A stretch of DNA of 64,000 nt from Trichaptum fuscoviolaceum (lineage: Eukaryota; Basidiomycota; Agaricomycetes; Hymenochaetales; Trichaptaceae). How positions within the stretch are numbered: position 1 is the first letter of the stretch; each line of letters starts with the position of its first letter. The stretch spans positions 3,916,599-3,980,598 of the forward strand of contig CAJSYZ010000004.1 in NCBI GenBank assembly GCA_910574455.1, given 5' to 3'. The position numbers were made by a program, and so were the translations under genes. This document shows positions 48,859 to 60,400 of this stretch, one piece after another. The notes under the pieces were generated by a model. That model worked only from the letters and a program-made list of their open reading frames with translations, was not told the DNA's origin and ran no database searches.

Positions 48859-49224
48859 TCTAGAGCCCTTTACATTCACTTTTCCTTAGACACAACATAG
48901 AGAGCCAGAAGACTCACATTACAGCCATCTTTGCATCTTTGTATCATATGTTCAGCATAGAGTTTTCGCCCGCTGTATTTTGCCATCGCATTCTTCACGA
49001 CTTCTTGCTTATGGTCCATCTATTACTATTCAATCTATTCGTACTTGCATGTAGCTGTTGCATTGTCTTCAATAATACTAACGTGCTTTTTCTCATCGAG
49101 TTCAGTAGTGTTTTTGCATCTGTACTCCGGCCGGTATTCATATCTTGCTCTGCCAGGCTAGGGGGGAGCATCAATAATAAACATACGTACATTACACAAG
49201 AAAATGTCTAAAGTTCAAAGTAGC
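48859..49224. other. Convergent 3' region (MFS / GRX5)
   Basis: There are 366 bp of T-rich DNA with no supported gene. Confidence 0.55.
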
Positions 49225-49916
49225 TCATGCTGCATTTTGTGACTCCGTTGTCGGTTCACTTTCTGGTTCGATAATTTTGTTCTTCTCCAAGAGCTCTTCC
49301 AGCTCTCCGGACTGGTGCACTATGGATGCCAGCTTGTCAGCTTTGACACATTACAAATAGCGAGAAAGGTTACGCACTGCCAAGGACAATATCGCATCCA
49401 CCAACAAATTCTCCGTTGACGTAGACTTGAGGGATTGTCGGCCATTCTCTACGAAATTAATTCTTTCTTCAGCAAACCCAAGACACAGGAAGCTCAGGCG
49501 AGGAGAGCAGACTCACGAAAACTCCTTTATCGCACCTCGAAGCTCGCTATCCTGAAGTACATCGTACGTCTTCATCTTCTCTGGCTGTACGCCATGCAGG
49601 CTGAGGATCTGGCACACGGCGCGGGAGAATCCACACTGCGGCATGTCTGGCGTGCCCTTCATGAAGACCACCAGCGGGTACTCCTTCACAGCGTGCTCCA
49701 GCTTTGCCCGTACGTCCTGTGTCAGACAGCGCGCGAGCGTCGGGCCAGCTACACGGAGTCCTGCCGCAGCGGTATGGGGAGGTACGCGTGATGCGAGGGA
49801 TGTTGAGGGTGTCCGTAACGATGAAGAGAGCTGTCCAAGAAGACCGTAAGTTTACTTTTGATTTTTTAACATAATAAAGGGATACTTACTGCTGAACGGA
49901 AAGCCTGGCGGAACAT
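49225..49916 (-). CDS. GRX5: Monothiol glutaredoxin, mitochondrial (Grx5)
   Basis: Mitochondrial monothiol glutaredoxin that hands on Fe-S clusters. Four exons (49890-49916, 49517-49830, 49378-49448, 49225-49340) give 175 residues. The N-terminus MFRQAFRSA plus [14 protein letters not shown] is rich in Arg, Ser and Ala without acids, a mitochondrial presequence. The catalytic motif is [20 protein letters not shown], with the CGFS active site. It is followed by [38 protein letters not shown] and a helical end ([14 protein letters not shown]). The exon 3 to 4 junction gives Thr-Asp where most members have an acidic or hydrophobic residue, a small deviation. Confidence 0.95.
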
Positions 49917-50184
49917 GGTGGATTGAGGAGAAGGTACAAGAAGGACGTGTCCGAACTGTCGATGTGAGATTGCTCAGCTCTCACTGGAGGGCGTCTATTT
50001 CCGGCGCCTAATAATGAAGTGATGACGTAAGTAGTATCCTTGATAGTACATAGACGCTCAGGGTCATGACCGGCCGGAGAAGCATGGGGATTTGCATGAG
50101 ATTTCGATCGACATAGGCTTCCACTGCCATCTTCCTCTCATCCCCACCACCACTAGTACTTCCTTTCGATTTGTCTAAGAGGCC
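49917..50184. promoter_or_regulatory. Compact divergent promoter (GRX5 / SDR)
   Basis: 268 bp separate the two start codons, which face away from each other. No gene seen. A TGATGACGTAAG word at 50017-50030 resembles a CRE/bZIP site. Confidence 0.4.
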
Positions 50185-51154
50185 ATGAAAATCGAAAATA
50201 GGACATTCATCTTGTCCGGCGGGTAAGCTTGTGCACCTTCTTCTAAGAGCATTATAACAATTAACTCCGGAGCCTTCTCCATTTATTAGCTCGTCCGGTC
50301 TCGGTCTCGCGACAGCGTACAATCTACTCGAAGTCGGCGCGTACATTTCCAACCTCGATATGAACGAAAATAAGGAGCTAGCTGCGAAGTATCCGGGGAA
50401 GGTCAAGTTCTTTAGGGTTGATGTCACGAAGGACAAGCAGATCCAAGATGCCGTGGAGGGTTCGGCGAAGTGGGCGAAAGAGACAGGCGCGACTTTGGGT
50501 GGTGTAATCAACTGCGCAGGTACGGGAGCACCGTCGAGGGTAAGCGTTATCTAGAACTATATCCGTATGCCAAGGATAATAAAGCTTAAATAGATCATCG
50601 ATGCTCGAGGAAACTTGCACTCTCTTGATCTTTGGAACTTTGTGATTGGTATCAACCTTACGGGCTCGTTCAACCTTACCCGGCACGCAGTGAAGTATCT
50701 CGTAGACGTCCCACCTGAAGGACCCGACGGTGAGAGAGGTATCATCATCTTCGTCTCAAGTTCCGCATCGGTAAGTACAGGACATAACATAAAACTCATA
50801 CATTGAATACTAACATACAACCTTATACTTCGTTAGTTCGAGGGCCAGCCAGGCCAAGCTGCATATGCCGCTTCTAAGGGAGGACTGAACAGTCTTACAC
50901 TTCCCCTCGCCCGGGATCTTGCTCGCTCTGGCATACGTGTGAACTCGATTGCCCCAGGCGTATTCGCGTCCGCCATGACCGCAAGGTTCCCCGAAAAGAC
51001 GAAAGCCAGTCTGACGCGCGAGCTCACCTTCCCGCAGCGCTTCGGCGAGGCACCCGAGTTTGCGCAAACCGTCCGGTGGATGGTTGAGTGCCCTTACATG
51101 AACGGCGAGGTGGTGAGATTAAGCGGAGCATCACGGATGCCGGGTAGATTATGA
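50185..51154 (+). CDS. Short-chain dehydrogenase, HSD10 (3-hydroxyacyl-CoA dehydrogenase type 2)-like
   Basis: NAD-dependent SDR. Four exons (50185-50222, 50290-50539, 50594-50770, 50837-51154) give 260 residues, a typical classical SDR. The cofactor loop GGSSGLGLATA is completed across intron 1. LDMNENKE places an Asp for NAD. INCAGTGAPSR, FVSSSASFEGQ with the catalytic Ser, and QAAYAASKGGLNSLTLPLAR with the YxxxK pair are all present. NSIAPGVFAS and the C-terminal MNGEVVRLSGASRMPGR fit type 2 3-hydroxyacyl-CoA dehydrogenases. It starts close to GRX5, whose product is mitochondrial, but it has no clear presequence. Confidence 0.9.
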
Positions 51155-51310
51155 AAGTATCATATCATTCACTTGAATGCTTGCCGTTACATCTGCAATT
51201 TTCACTCCATATTTTATGTGTTTTGTAGCATAACCTGTTTATAATATACGTAGTCAGGGAAGCTTTGAGTTCATTCAACAAACACGTTTTTCTCTAAATT
51301 GTCCGACCTC

Positions 51311-52501
51311 TCAAAGGTACTCAATGAACCATTCAACAGTAGCCTTAAACACACCCTCACGTCCCGCTTTGACCAAAGGATCATTGACATCGCCTCAAAC
51401 CACGAAGCCGTGTGTACATTCCGGCCAGTAGGTCTTTTTGTATACTGGGCCCTCAGTCTTCCCATCGCCCAAAAATCTCATCTCCAGTTTTCTCTTTCTC
51501 AGCGCCGTACACGGTATCAAACTCACATGAGTTGATCAGGAGGGTTACACCCGTCATTTTGAACTTCACCAAGTCCTCCACCTCGATAAGCGAGGGGTGC
51601 GAGACGATAGCCACCTTGACTCGGAGCACGCCGTCAAACGCGAGATCGAAGACGTATCGCCCACCGAAGCAATACCCGACTACGCCGAATGCCGTGATGC
51701 CTTTCGCCTTCAGCCCATCGACCAAGTTTGTCGAGAGGGGGCCGCGTCGCGTCGGCACTGTGATTCTCAAACCATGCTCCCAGATTAAACTGAAGACTCA
51801 AAAGGGCATTGATCAGCATGACGCTTCTTAACGAAAATGAGGACCACATGCATACTTTGCCGGTGGTGAATGCATCGGAGGGGACTGAGGATCGCCGTTC
51901 AGGTAATCCGGGACGTACACCTGAAGGAAGTTTAGCAGTTCGCAAAAAGGACTTCGCCGTAAAAGAAAAACATATACCTGGAATCCGTTCCCATAAAAAT
52001 CGTCCGCCTGTCCATCTCTCTAACTCAGCAAGGACAATTATACAACGTAGGCTGACGTACAAACAACTGACAGCATCTTTCGTGAGTGTCCCTCAGGTAG
52101 AATAGATTTTTCAAGCACGCCTACTTGAGTATTGATTGAGTCAAAACCGAATAGGTCCGGGGGAAATAGAATGGCTTTATCTTAAGGATAGCTAGAGAAT
52201 AATTTAGTCCAAGGCAATACAGAGAACCCAAGGACGATTCACGGTATACTGAAATCTCTACTAACTCGGATTCTGGAAGAGCGACGTTGTTTTTTTCGTC
52301 GTTTTTTTTCGTCGACTTTTCCTGCACAAGTACTTGTCAGATCATAATCTTTTGAGATCAGTGGAGTGGCCAATCTGTCGGGGTACCTTAATGACGAACA
52401 TCTATTGCAAGATATAGATGTCAGACAGCAAGTCCACAAGTCCCTGTCAGATTGATACGAGATCCAGACGTACTAGAGATGCAGAACTTGCAGAACGACA
52501 T
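51311..52501 (-). pseudogene. Dienelactone hydrolase pseudogene (copy of 38833-40027)
   Basis: The whole length of the intact gene is traceable. MSFCKFCIS starts at 52501, and the small second exon lies near 52380-52410. The large last exon has VVGYCFGGRYVFDLAF, IVSHPSLIEVED, INSCEFDTVYGAEKEK, then KTYWPECTHGFVV and GREGVFKATVEWFIEYL. The second exon has a Glu codon turned to TAA and has lost its donor. An Arg codon right after the catalytic His region is TGA. The frame breaks near 51455. Middle exons are eroded. The introns are kept, so the copy arose by DNA duplication. It cannot encode an active enzyme. Confidence 0.92.
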
Positions 52502-54235
52502 AGCTCAAGTCACTCGCTGGAAAAAGGAGACACAGGATCGAGAAGAGGGAGGAGAGGATAACTTGCTCATTGAATGGTCACCGGGAATCGATCCGATTTC
52601 CGGGTATCCAGGTTGTGACTCGATCGACACCACGGCGTTGCCGTTGGCCAGATGTGCTCTTTCGTTTGCGTGGAAGAGTTAACCGATCTCCTGGAAACAT
52701 TCTGCCAAATTGAAGCTATGAGCGACGACCAGAGTACTGAAATCTCAGTCGCGATCTACCCGAGTCGTAGATTACAGAATTCGAGTGCTCGAGTGCTCGC
52801 TCTCGTCCATTCAGCCGACAAGCCGAATGGCAACAGCTGAAGTAGATGATGATTGAAGTCCGGATGTCTTGTGTATGAAGCGACAAGCTTCTCAAGATAT
52901 GTTCGTTGGATGACAACTTCAAGTTGAAGTTCCTCCAATGAGCATATTTTGATGACTTGCTTAACTCGCTGAAATGAGGATTGGCACAGTGATGATGAGC
53001 ACGACATGAATCTTTGCGGGATATGCTCTCTTCCTGTGACACAACTGATCCATATACTCTCGGTCATTACTAAAGAAAAAAGACCACAATGCCGGAGCGC
53101 TTTCGAGTCGTTCCTTTCTATACGCACATCGAGAATTCTCTTGTGATTTGATATACATATTCTTTGTGCGCGCCGTCCTCCAAGTATGAAGATCCAGTCA
53201 GTGGCCATAACGCAGATCTGGAAGGTCAGGCGAATTTGCGGATGACTGAAGCTGAAGAAGAAAGGACGACATTCAAATTACATAAACTGATACTAAGATG
53301 TTTGGTCGTCCGAGTAGCGGAGTTTCAAACTACAGGGTATGCATAACTTTTAACCTGCCAGCGCGCGGTCCCCGACTCCTTCACTCATTCAACACTACTG
53401 GTAGTATTTTCTAATGTTAATGGTGAAGGAAAAGACCCTGCACCCAATTTCAACCGTCAATGCACCCAATTTCAACCGTCAAAACTTCGAGCTCTAATCC
53501 TGTAGCACAGAAACTCCAGACCTGAGGCAGGTACTGTATCTCTTCACATGCCAGCGTCACGGTCGAGAGTGATACGGGACACCTGTCAATTGTTATCGAT
53601 GTTAAGAAGGGAGAAGATGAGGCTAATCTAGCGAATTCGACATATTGAGCCAAAGGCAGCTCAAGGTGTCGAAGACCCGGCAGAGCGTCGAACGCCCACT
53701 GATACCTGGGAACTATAACTCATATATGATCGACCGGAGGAAAACCTGTGCCCCGCCATGTCCGGGTATATGTATTAGAAGCTTGACACAGGAGATGGTT
53801 CGCGAGATAGAGGGAAGCATGGGTTCCATAACCATGAACCTCCGTTCGGAAGTTTTGAAGAGCGCTTCGGATAGCTAGGGAATTGAAAATAGGGCACATG
53901 GTTGATATGCTGCTCCGAGATGCGAAGACTTCCGTTGCTCGTTCACACAACTACCTTCCTCGGTGGCGAGTAAAGATTTTTTGTATTACTGTTTATCCCT
54001 TATTGATATCTTAAAATTCAGCTATTTACAGTCTTTAGGGGGATCATCAATTAATCCGAATCCCCCATAATGCCCGAATCGCTCATTTCAAACATGCCGT
54101 TGCGGAACAAAAGTAGAGTGTCCCTAATAGATCTCAATTCAGAGAAGGCCCATATCTTTCTGTTCACAGGCGATGTCCTATTTACGAGCCCGTGAAACAA
54201 ACGCGAGCAGAAACAAGTACTCACCACTACACGAC
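52502..54235. other. Gene-poor stretch with a possible F-box/LRR relic
   Basis: The minus strand from about 53720 to 53450 reads WAFDALPGLRHLELPLAQYV then EFARLASSSPFLTSITIDRC, a wording common in fungal F-box proteins with LRRs. A second minus frame (52756-53208) may be a continuation (KICSLEELQLEVVIQRTYLE). No start, F-box or consistent splicing is visible. Other notes: a TTCAAGTTGAAGTT palindrome at 52916-52930, and a 22-bp tandem duplication at about 53441-53484. The rest shows nothing I can support. Confidence 0.35.
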
Positions 54236-55476
54236 ATGCCTCCCATCCCAGTTGACGAACATGGGCATGTCCTGTACTACGAAGATACTGGTGTGCCCGC
54301 TGTATCAAGCCAACCGTACACGACCTTGATCATCGTGCACGGAACGGGATTCCATAGTGGCGAGTGAATCCACGAACTTAGAGGCATTCTCTCCGACTTA
54401 CGTGCAGCCGGGATTCAGCTGTCTTCAAACGTCTATTACCCCTTGCAGGACAATATAACGTGAGGCTGGTTCTTGTCAATCGGCGCGAATACCCTGGATC
54501 GTCCCCGTTCACCGAGGAAGACCTAAACAAACTTCGAAGTGAAGATGACACTGCCCATGTCGAGTTCGCAAAAGACAGGGCAAAGGAGATCGCTACCTTC
54601 ATAAAGGCGTTTATAGATCAAGAAGCTGTCCCAAGGGCCACTGCTGATGGCAAGAGTGGTGGTGTTGTTTTGATGGGGTGGTCCTCAGGCGTATCGCAAA
54701 CGATTGCCCTGCTCGGAGATGCTGACTCGCTACCCGGGGGCCTAAGAAAGTCAATCGAGCCATACCTTAGGTCGTATATTATCTACGGTACGTACTTGAC
54801 GAATAACACATGCGCAGAAAGGACCTCAAACCATGCCCTGTGGGCTGCAAGATGTAGCTCGCTCGATACACGGCCTCCCAGCCATGGGCAATACGAAGAG
54901 CCTTCTCCAAGATTTGACGTTAACTCAAGAAGAACGTGCTGCACGTTTCTGCAAATTCACCGCCTCATACTACATGCATGAGAGTGTCACATCGGGAAAC
55001 GAAGAAGACTTACAGAAGTTTCCTGGCCCTGACAATCCAATCCCGACGACTGAACGGATGAGCGAAAATGATTTGAAGAACGTCACATACACGGATGCCA
55101 TTGAACGCAGTGAAGTGGGGATGCGCACGGCAAGTCCTGAGGTCCTCGCAGACAGGGTCCGGAGGTCTTTGTTTGATGATGAGATGACTGGCTATTTTCC
55201 GAAGTGTTGTGTCGATATCATATTTGGAGAGCGCTCACCATGGACAATTGTCGACTGCGCATGGAAGTTTCAGGAGCTTAGGAAGCATGCAGATGAGGAG
55301 GGAATAAAGGGGAGACCTCTGAGATTCTTCATGTTTCCAAAAGCAAACCATTTTGTATGTGTCTTTCTCCCTATATGTTTGTCAGGCTTCGGCACTAAAT
55401 CAGATCTAACAACCAGGCTCATTGGGATATGCCCGAGGAAACAATGAGGATTTTCGCCGAGATCATAATGTCCTGA
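54236..55476 (+). CDS. Alpha/beta hydrolase, paralogue 2 (GC donor in intron 1)
   Basis: Same family as the gene at 37188-38420. Four exons (54236-54359, 54419-54787, 54852-55354, 55417-55476) join to 351 residues. Motifs: VLYYEDTGVPAVSSQPYTTL, IIVHGTGFHSG, LVLVNRREYPGSSPFTEEDL, the nucleophile VLMGWSSGVSQTIALLGDAD (intact GxSxG), DIIFGERSPWTI with the acid and FPKANHF with the His. The C-terminus is AHWDMPEETMRIFAEIIM. Intron 1 begins GCGAGT where both paralogues have GTGAGC or GTGAGT, so it is a GC-AG intron or a damaged one. Reading through it meets a TGA at once. All other exons are open, so it is probably still functional. Confidence 0.8.
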
Positions 55477-55843
55477 CAAGAAGAAAGAAGTAAGTAATAT
55501 CATAGTAATGTGCCACGATGTACGTGGTCTAAACTGTGCAAAATAGGGTGCTATTGTCCGCTACGGTGACCTTAGTATCTATCAGTATCGTCACTATGTA
55601 TGTGATTTCAGCCTCACCTAAGTGGACGTCAAACAAGCGAGACCAAAGAGTTACCATTCACCGATTCCCGCGATGCCTACCCGTCTCACTGCTCAGCTAA
55701 GACATATAAAAGTTATGTACAGGAGGGGATGTTCTATACGTCCTGGGTATAAGTCATTATTATCGGTAGACGGAGCCTGAAATTGCAGTAGTATATGAAC
55801 ACAGAGCAACTGATATTGGCAGCGGTACCATTCGAATTTCGAA
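55477..55843. other. Intergenic region between hydrolase paralogues
   Basis: There are 367 bp. It holds the promoter of paralogue 3. No gene seen. Confidence 0.55.
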
Positions 55844-57077
55844 ATGCCTACCATTCCCGTGAATCAGCAAGGACATGTCCTCTACTACGAAGATACAGGG
55901 CCCCCCGCTATTTCAAATGAGCCTTACACGACACTGATTGTTGTGCACGGAACGTTGTTCCATGGCGGTGAGCAAGCGCTCGCACGTAACGAAATGCTGG
56001 GAGACTTATGCCACCCTTCGAATCCAGCTGTTTTCAATAGACTCTTGCCGCTCGCATCACAGTACAACATTCGATTAGTGCTCGTTAACCGACGCGAATA
56101 TCCTGGATCATCTCTCTTCACGGACGAAGACCTCAACAAGCTTAAAAACAAGGACGATGCTGTGCATATCGAGTTCGCAAGGGAGAGAGCGGAGGAGATA
56201 GCCACATTTATAAACGTGTTCAAATACCAGGAGGGAATCGCGGAGGCTAGTCCCGACGGCAGAAGTGGTGGTGTTTCCTTGATGGGTTGGTCCTCGGGAG
56301 CGTTGCATACGATTGCTTTGCTGGGTTACGCAGACCTCCTGAGTGAAGATCTCAAGAAGTCCATTGAGCCATATTTGAGATCATATATTGTTTTCGGTGA
56401 GCTTCGACGTTTTTATGAAGGAAATGCGAGTTCAGTCTCATAGAGCACAAGATTCGAGTGTGATCCGAGGACGCCCCAGCCCAACTGATCCGGACATCGT
56501 TGGCATCTTCCAGGATAAGGATATAACGCCAGAAGAACGATCTGCGCGGTTTTTCGACTTCGCGGGAGCGTATTACATGCACAAAAGTGTCACCTCGGGG
56601 AATGTTGAAGATCTCCAAAGCATACCTGGAACTAACAGATTGATTTCGACATCTGAACGAATGAGTGGAGATGAGTTGAAGGAAGTGATACACCCTGCAG
56701 GGTTTGAGCGTAGTGAAGTTGGAATGCATATAACAAGCTCTGAGGTCTTCTCTGAGATAGCGAGGAAGGCTTTTTTTGATGACAAGATGGCCGGTCACTT
56801 TCCCATGTGTCGCGTCGATATCATATACGGGGAGCATACGTTGTGGCCGATCATAAATAGTATGTGGAAGCTGCAGGAGCTCAGAAAGAAAGCGGACGAA
56901 GCAGGAGTAAAAGGAAGGCCGATGAGGGACTTTATTTTCCCAAAAGCAAACCATTTCGTGAGTGTCCTTTACCGTCAGTCGTCTTCGAGGCTGAAATTTC
57001 GATTTTCACGAAAACAGCCTCACTGGGATATACCGGACGAAACAATGAGATTTTTTGCACAAGTCTTGATGTCCTAA
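55844..57077 (+). CDS. Alpha/beta hydrolase, paralogue 3
   Basis: Tandem neighbour of paralogue 2 on the same strand. Four exons (55844-55967, 56028-56396, 56452-56957, 57018-57077) give 352 residues. Exon lengths match paralogue 2 except for 3 nt in exon 3. Motifs: VLYYEDTGPPAISNEPYTTL, VVHGTLFHGG, LVLVNRREYPGSSLFTDEDL, the nucleophile LMGWSSGALHTIALLGYAD, DIIYGEHTLWPI and FPKANHF. The C-terminus is PHWDIPDETMRFFAQVLM. Intron 2 must end at CACAAG (56451), since nearer AG sites bring stops. All catalytic elements are intact. The substrate is unknown. Confidence 0.85.
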
Positions 57078-57442
57078 AGCGCAGTGCAAAGGAAAACGAT
57101 TCATAGATAGAATAGATGCATTTAAAGAATCCTGTTAAGTCAATGTTCATGGTGTTGGTCGCCGAGGAAGGAAGGAAGAGACAATCCAAGTTTGAAGTGT
57201 AGGAAAAATAGACATTCAAGTTCAACTTGAAGTTGCCGACGGCGGCATGCCTGGCAGTGGCTCGGCACTGGCAGTCACGGTGGCGAACGCGAAGCGCGAC
57301 GCGACGCGTTCTCTTATGTTTGTCGAACAAGACCGTAACTTTACCCAACGAGCAACATTCGCATTCAAAGTTCGACAATTTTAACGCGTTCGTCCTCAAG
57401 GCTCAAGGCGAACATAATAGAGGACCTTAGGCAGGGTATGGA
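57078..57442. repeat. Intergenic region with palindromic low-complexity words
   Basis: About 57212-57300 contains TTCAAGTTCAACTTGAAG followed by GGCAGTGGC/GGCACTGGCAG words and a GCGACGCGACGCG run, the same word set as at 3910-4090 and 7945-8020. It is the promoter side of the MUS7 gene. No gene seen. Confidence 0.6.
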
Positions 57443-60400
57443 ATGGATGGAGATGACTATGTCGACACATCCGATCCTGAGGAACGCGCTGAGCTTTTTG
57501 AAGTCTTCCCGAATCGTATCACGACGTCCAGTCCGAGGGCGGGGATAGAAACCCCTCGTAAGCGTAGAAAAGTGAGTAAACGGTTTTCTTATTGTCTTCG
57601 ACATTATCGTAATGTGAAGTATCCAGATTGACCATCCAGGTGGCCTCAACTCGCCATGTACCCCGAGAAGAGCCACGTTCGCAGACTCTCCGCTTGGAAA
57701 CTTGTATCGAAGAGGGAGAGACAGCATTTCATCTACCCCACAGCTTGTCTCTTTTGCTACTTCGCCCACTACTGCGGAACTGCCATTTGCTTCTCCACTT
57801 ACGCGAAAGACTAACGAGTTATACGCCGATGATTTGCTCCCTAACGAAGTCCATGACGTGGTGCTACAGGACGACAGACAAACCGAGACGAAGGAAAGCT
57901 CGAGAGTGGATGATAGTCTGTCGGATATGGAAATGAGCGACGATGAGCTCGACGTGATGTCCCAAGCCACTCGGGCTAGTGCGCGAAGGCAGAGATCGAA
58001 GGGTGTCAGCACTTCCACGGCAGTCAGTTCATCTCCTCGCATCTCTCTGCCGAAAGTAAGCAGTCTAGGAAGTGATAGAAATGATGCTGTTGCGGAAATA
58101 ATTCCTGCTATCTTGTCTCTCTCACCAGCAGCAGCTCAATCCGACGGACGTGCTATATCTCCCCTGTCTCCTATATCCTCAGCTGACGGCGACCGAGAGC
58201 CACTGCAACTTCCTCGGTTCTCCAGTCTTCCCCCATCTTCTCCAACTCGTGCATCAACTTTAGTCAATACACCTCAGCGAGCCCGTACGCAGTCGCCAGT
58301 TAACTCTCAACCTCAAGCTCGAGTTAGCGATGGTATTCTTGAAGGTCAGCATCTTCTTGAAGAAGAGGATGCTCCCCGGCGGTACTCGTTGAGAAACAGA
58401 CAGCCAAGGCAGCTAAATCCTTACGAATACGACAAGCGGATGTACAAGATGCAGCTAAGTCGAATCCCGGAAGCGATTGTCAAAGTGGTCAGCCCCCCGA
58501 AGAAACCGGGGGAGCATGGCCATGGACATAAGAGTCGAGAGGCAGAGGAGGACGACTTTATCGCGCCAGACGAAACGGAAGAAAGTCAAGAGCAGTGGTT
58601 GGAAAAGAAGCATCACAGAAAGCGCGGCGACGGAGCCCACGAGGTTGATAATGCGAAATCAGACTGGATGAAGAAGTTCGAACTCGGTGATGATGAGCTT
58701 CCACCGTTGCCTTCGCCTCGAAAACCTACGGTATCAAGCGATCACGACGAGACTGTTCGCCGAAGGAGGCGCAAAAAACCGTTTCCACTTGAAGCTGAGC
58801 TTAGACGAACCAAACCCGCCTCTGAAGATGAAAAGCCAGCCAAAGGAACGCATGTCGCCATTGCGTACGGAAGAAGACAGGTAACAGGAATTGATTCTAT
58901 GTTTTGTGCCGTCCCAATGCTCACTGCGACTTAGAAGCGACAACATCCAGAAGATTCACCTCGCCAATCGGAATCAACAGACAGATCCCTCAATACAAAA
59001 CCTTCTAGTCAGCCTCCAGACAGGAATTATGACATTGAGTCACAGTCATTGAAGGAAGTTGAATCGCGGAATAAATTTCTTCCTAATGAAGATAGCAATC
59101 CAGGATTCTCTCAGCATGATGACGAGTTCGATTTCGGCCCTTGGGACAATTCACCGAGAGTCTCGATTAACCAGAGGTTCCCTTTGCCATCTTTCATTTC
59201 TGATTCTGACCCTGCCCGTGCAAGTCGGCGTCGGGTTGAAACGTCAGATGACGAACGGCAGGTCCAAGTCAAGGAAAACATCGGTGATGGGGACGAAGCC
59301 AACGAGAGTTCGGACGACGAAGAAGAAACGCAAGAGGAAATGGACCGAAAGCGGCTCAAGGCCCTCAAACGCATGATGCCTGCGTTCATGATCAACAAAA
59401 TGCTTGGGACACAAGCACAGCCGCAACCCAGGCCAAACGCACAAAGACGTTCTCTGTCAATAACGAGCCCCGTGCAAAGTAGTGAAGACGAGGGTCCTTT
59501 GGTCCCTGGAAAGTCGAAGATCAGGAGGCGACCCGGTGTAGGTCAAGCGCCACTTCAAATAATGGGTGATTCGGAAAGTTCAGAGGAAGAACCAACTGAG
59601 AACATGAAGGATCGCACTACGATTTCTATCGTCTCCTCGGACTCTGAAGCATTTGGTATTGAATCTGCTCGAAGTGACGATGGTCAAGGAGACGTATCGG
59701 AAGGTGAAATTCGACTGGTTGATCTCGACGATGGCATATCGAAAGATTACTATTCTTCCCGTAGGAGGGAGGATCTGATAGACAGGATGCTGAGCCGTAC
59801 ACGTACTGGCGTTACACGTAAAATCGCGCGGAGAAAACGCCAAGGGGCTGGACACACGAGGACAGGATCGGGGCATGCTTCCAAACTGAGGAAAACGGGT
59901 TTGGATGTACATATCCCAGTATCCCGTTCCCGCACAGATGGATATCAGACACGCCTACCATTCGTTCCAGCTGCTGGGGATCATCGGTCTGACACCCCAG
60001 AAGAGTTTGTTGACTTGAATGGAACTCCGGACGAAATTCAACTAGACGATTTTGGACTTGAACAACCAAAGAAGTTGACGAAGAAACAGAGACGAGAGGC
60101 TATCCTCCAAAAGCAACTCTTTACCGTCAATAATGGTCAAAAACTGGTCGGCAACGGTCGAAAGAAGGGTTTCATTCAGATTGAAATTGAAGACGAGGCA
60201 TTTCATGCGGCTTTGGCTCCCGTTCGCTCTGACAAGTCTGATAAGTCTCGCCGGTTATTTAAGAAGGCAGAGTCGGAGGTGAGGGCGAATGCCCTGCCCA
60301 AGAAACAGGCATTTCTCAAGCAATCATCTTTGCATGACTTTCCGCATCATGATGACGGTGTGTTAGTGGATATCGGAAGGCAGACTTACCAGAATGACCA

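Noticed and set aside
57628..57936. Alternative first exon frame of MUS7
   Set aside because: The acceptor at 57626 gives a frame that stays open for 418 codons and carries the conserved family tag. The other frame ends after about 100 codons.
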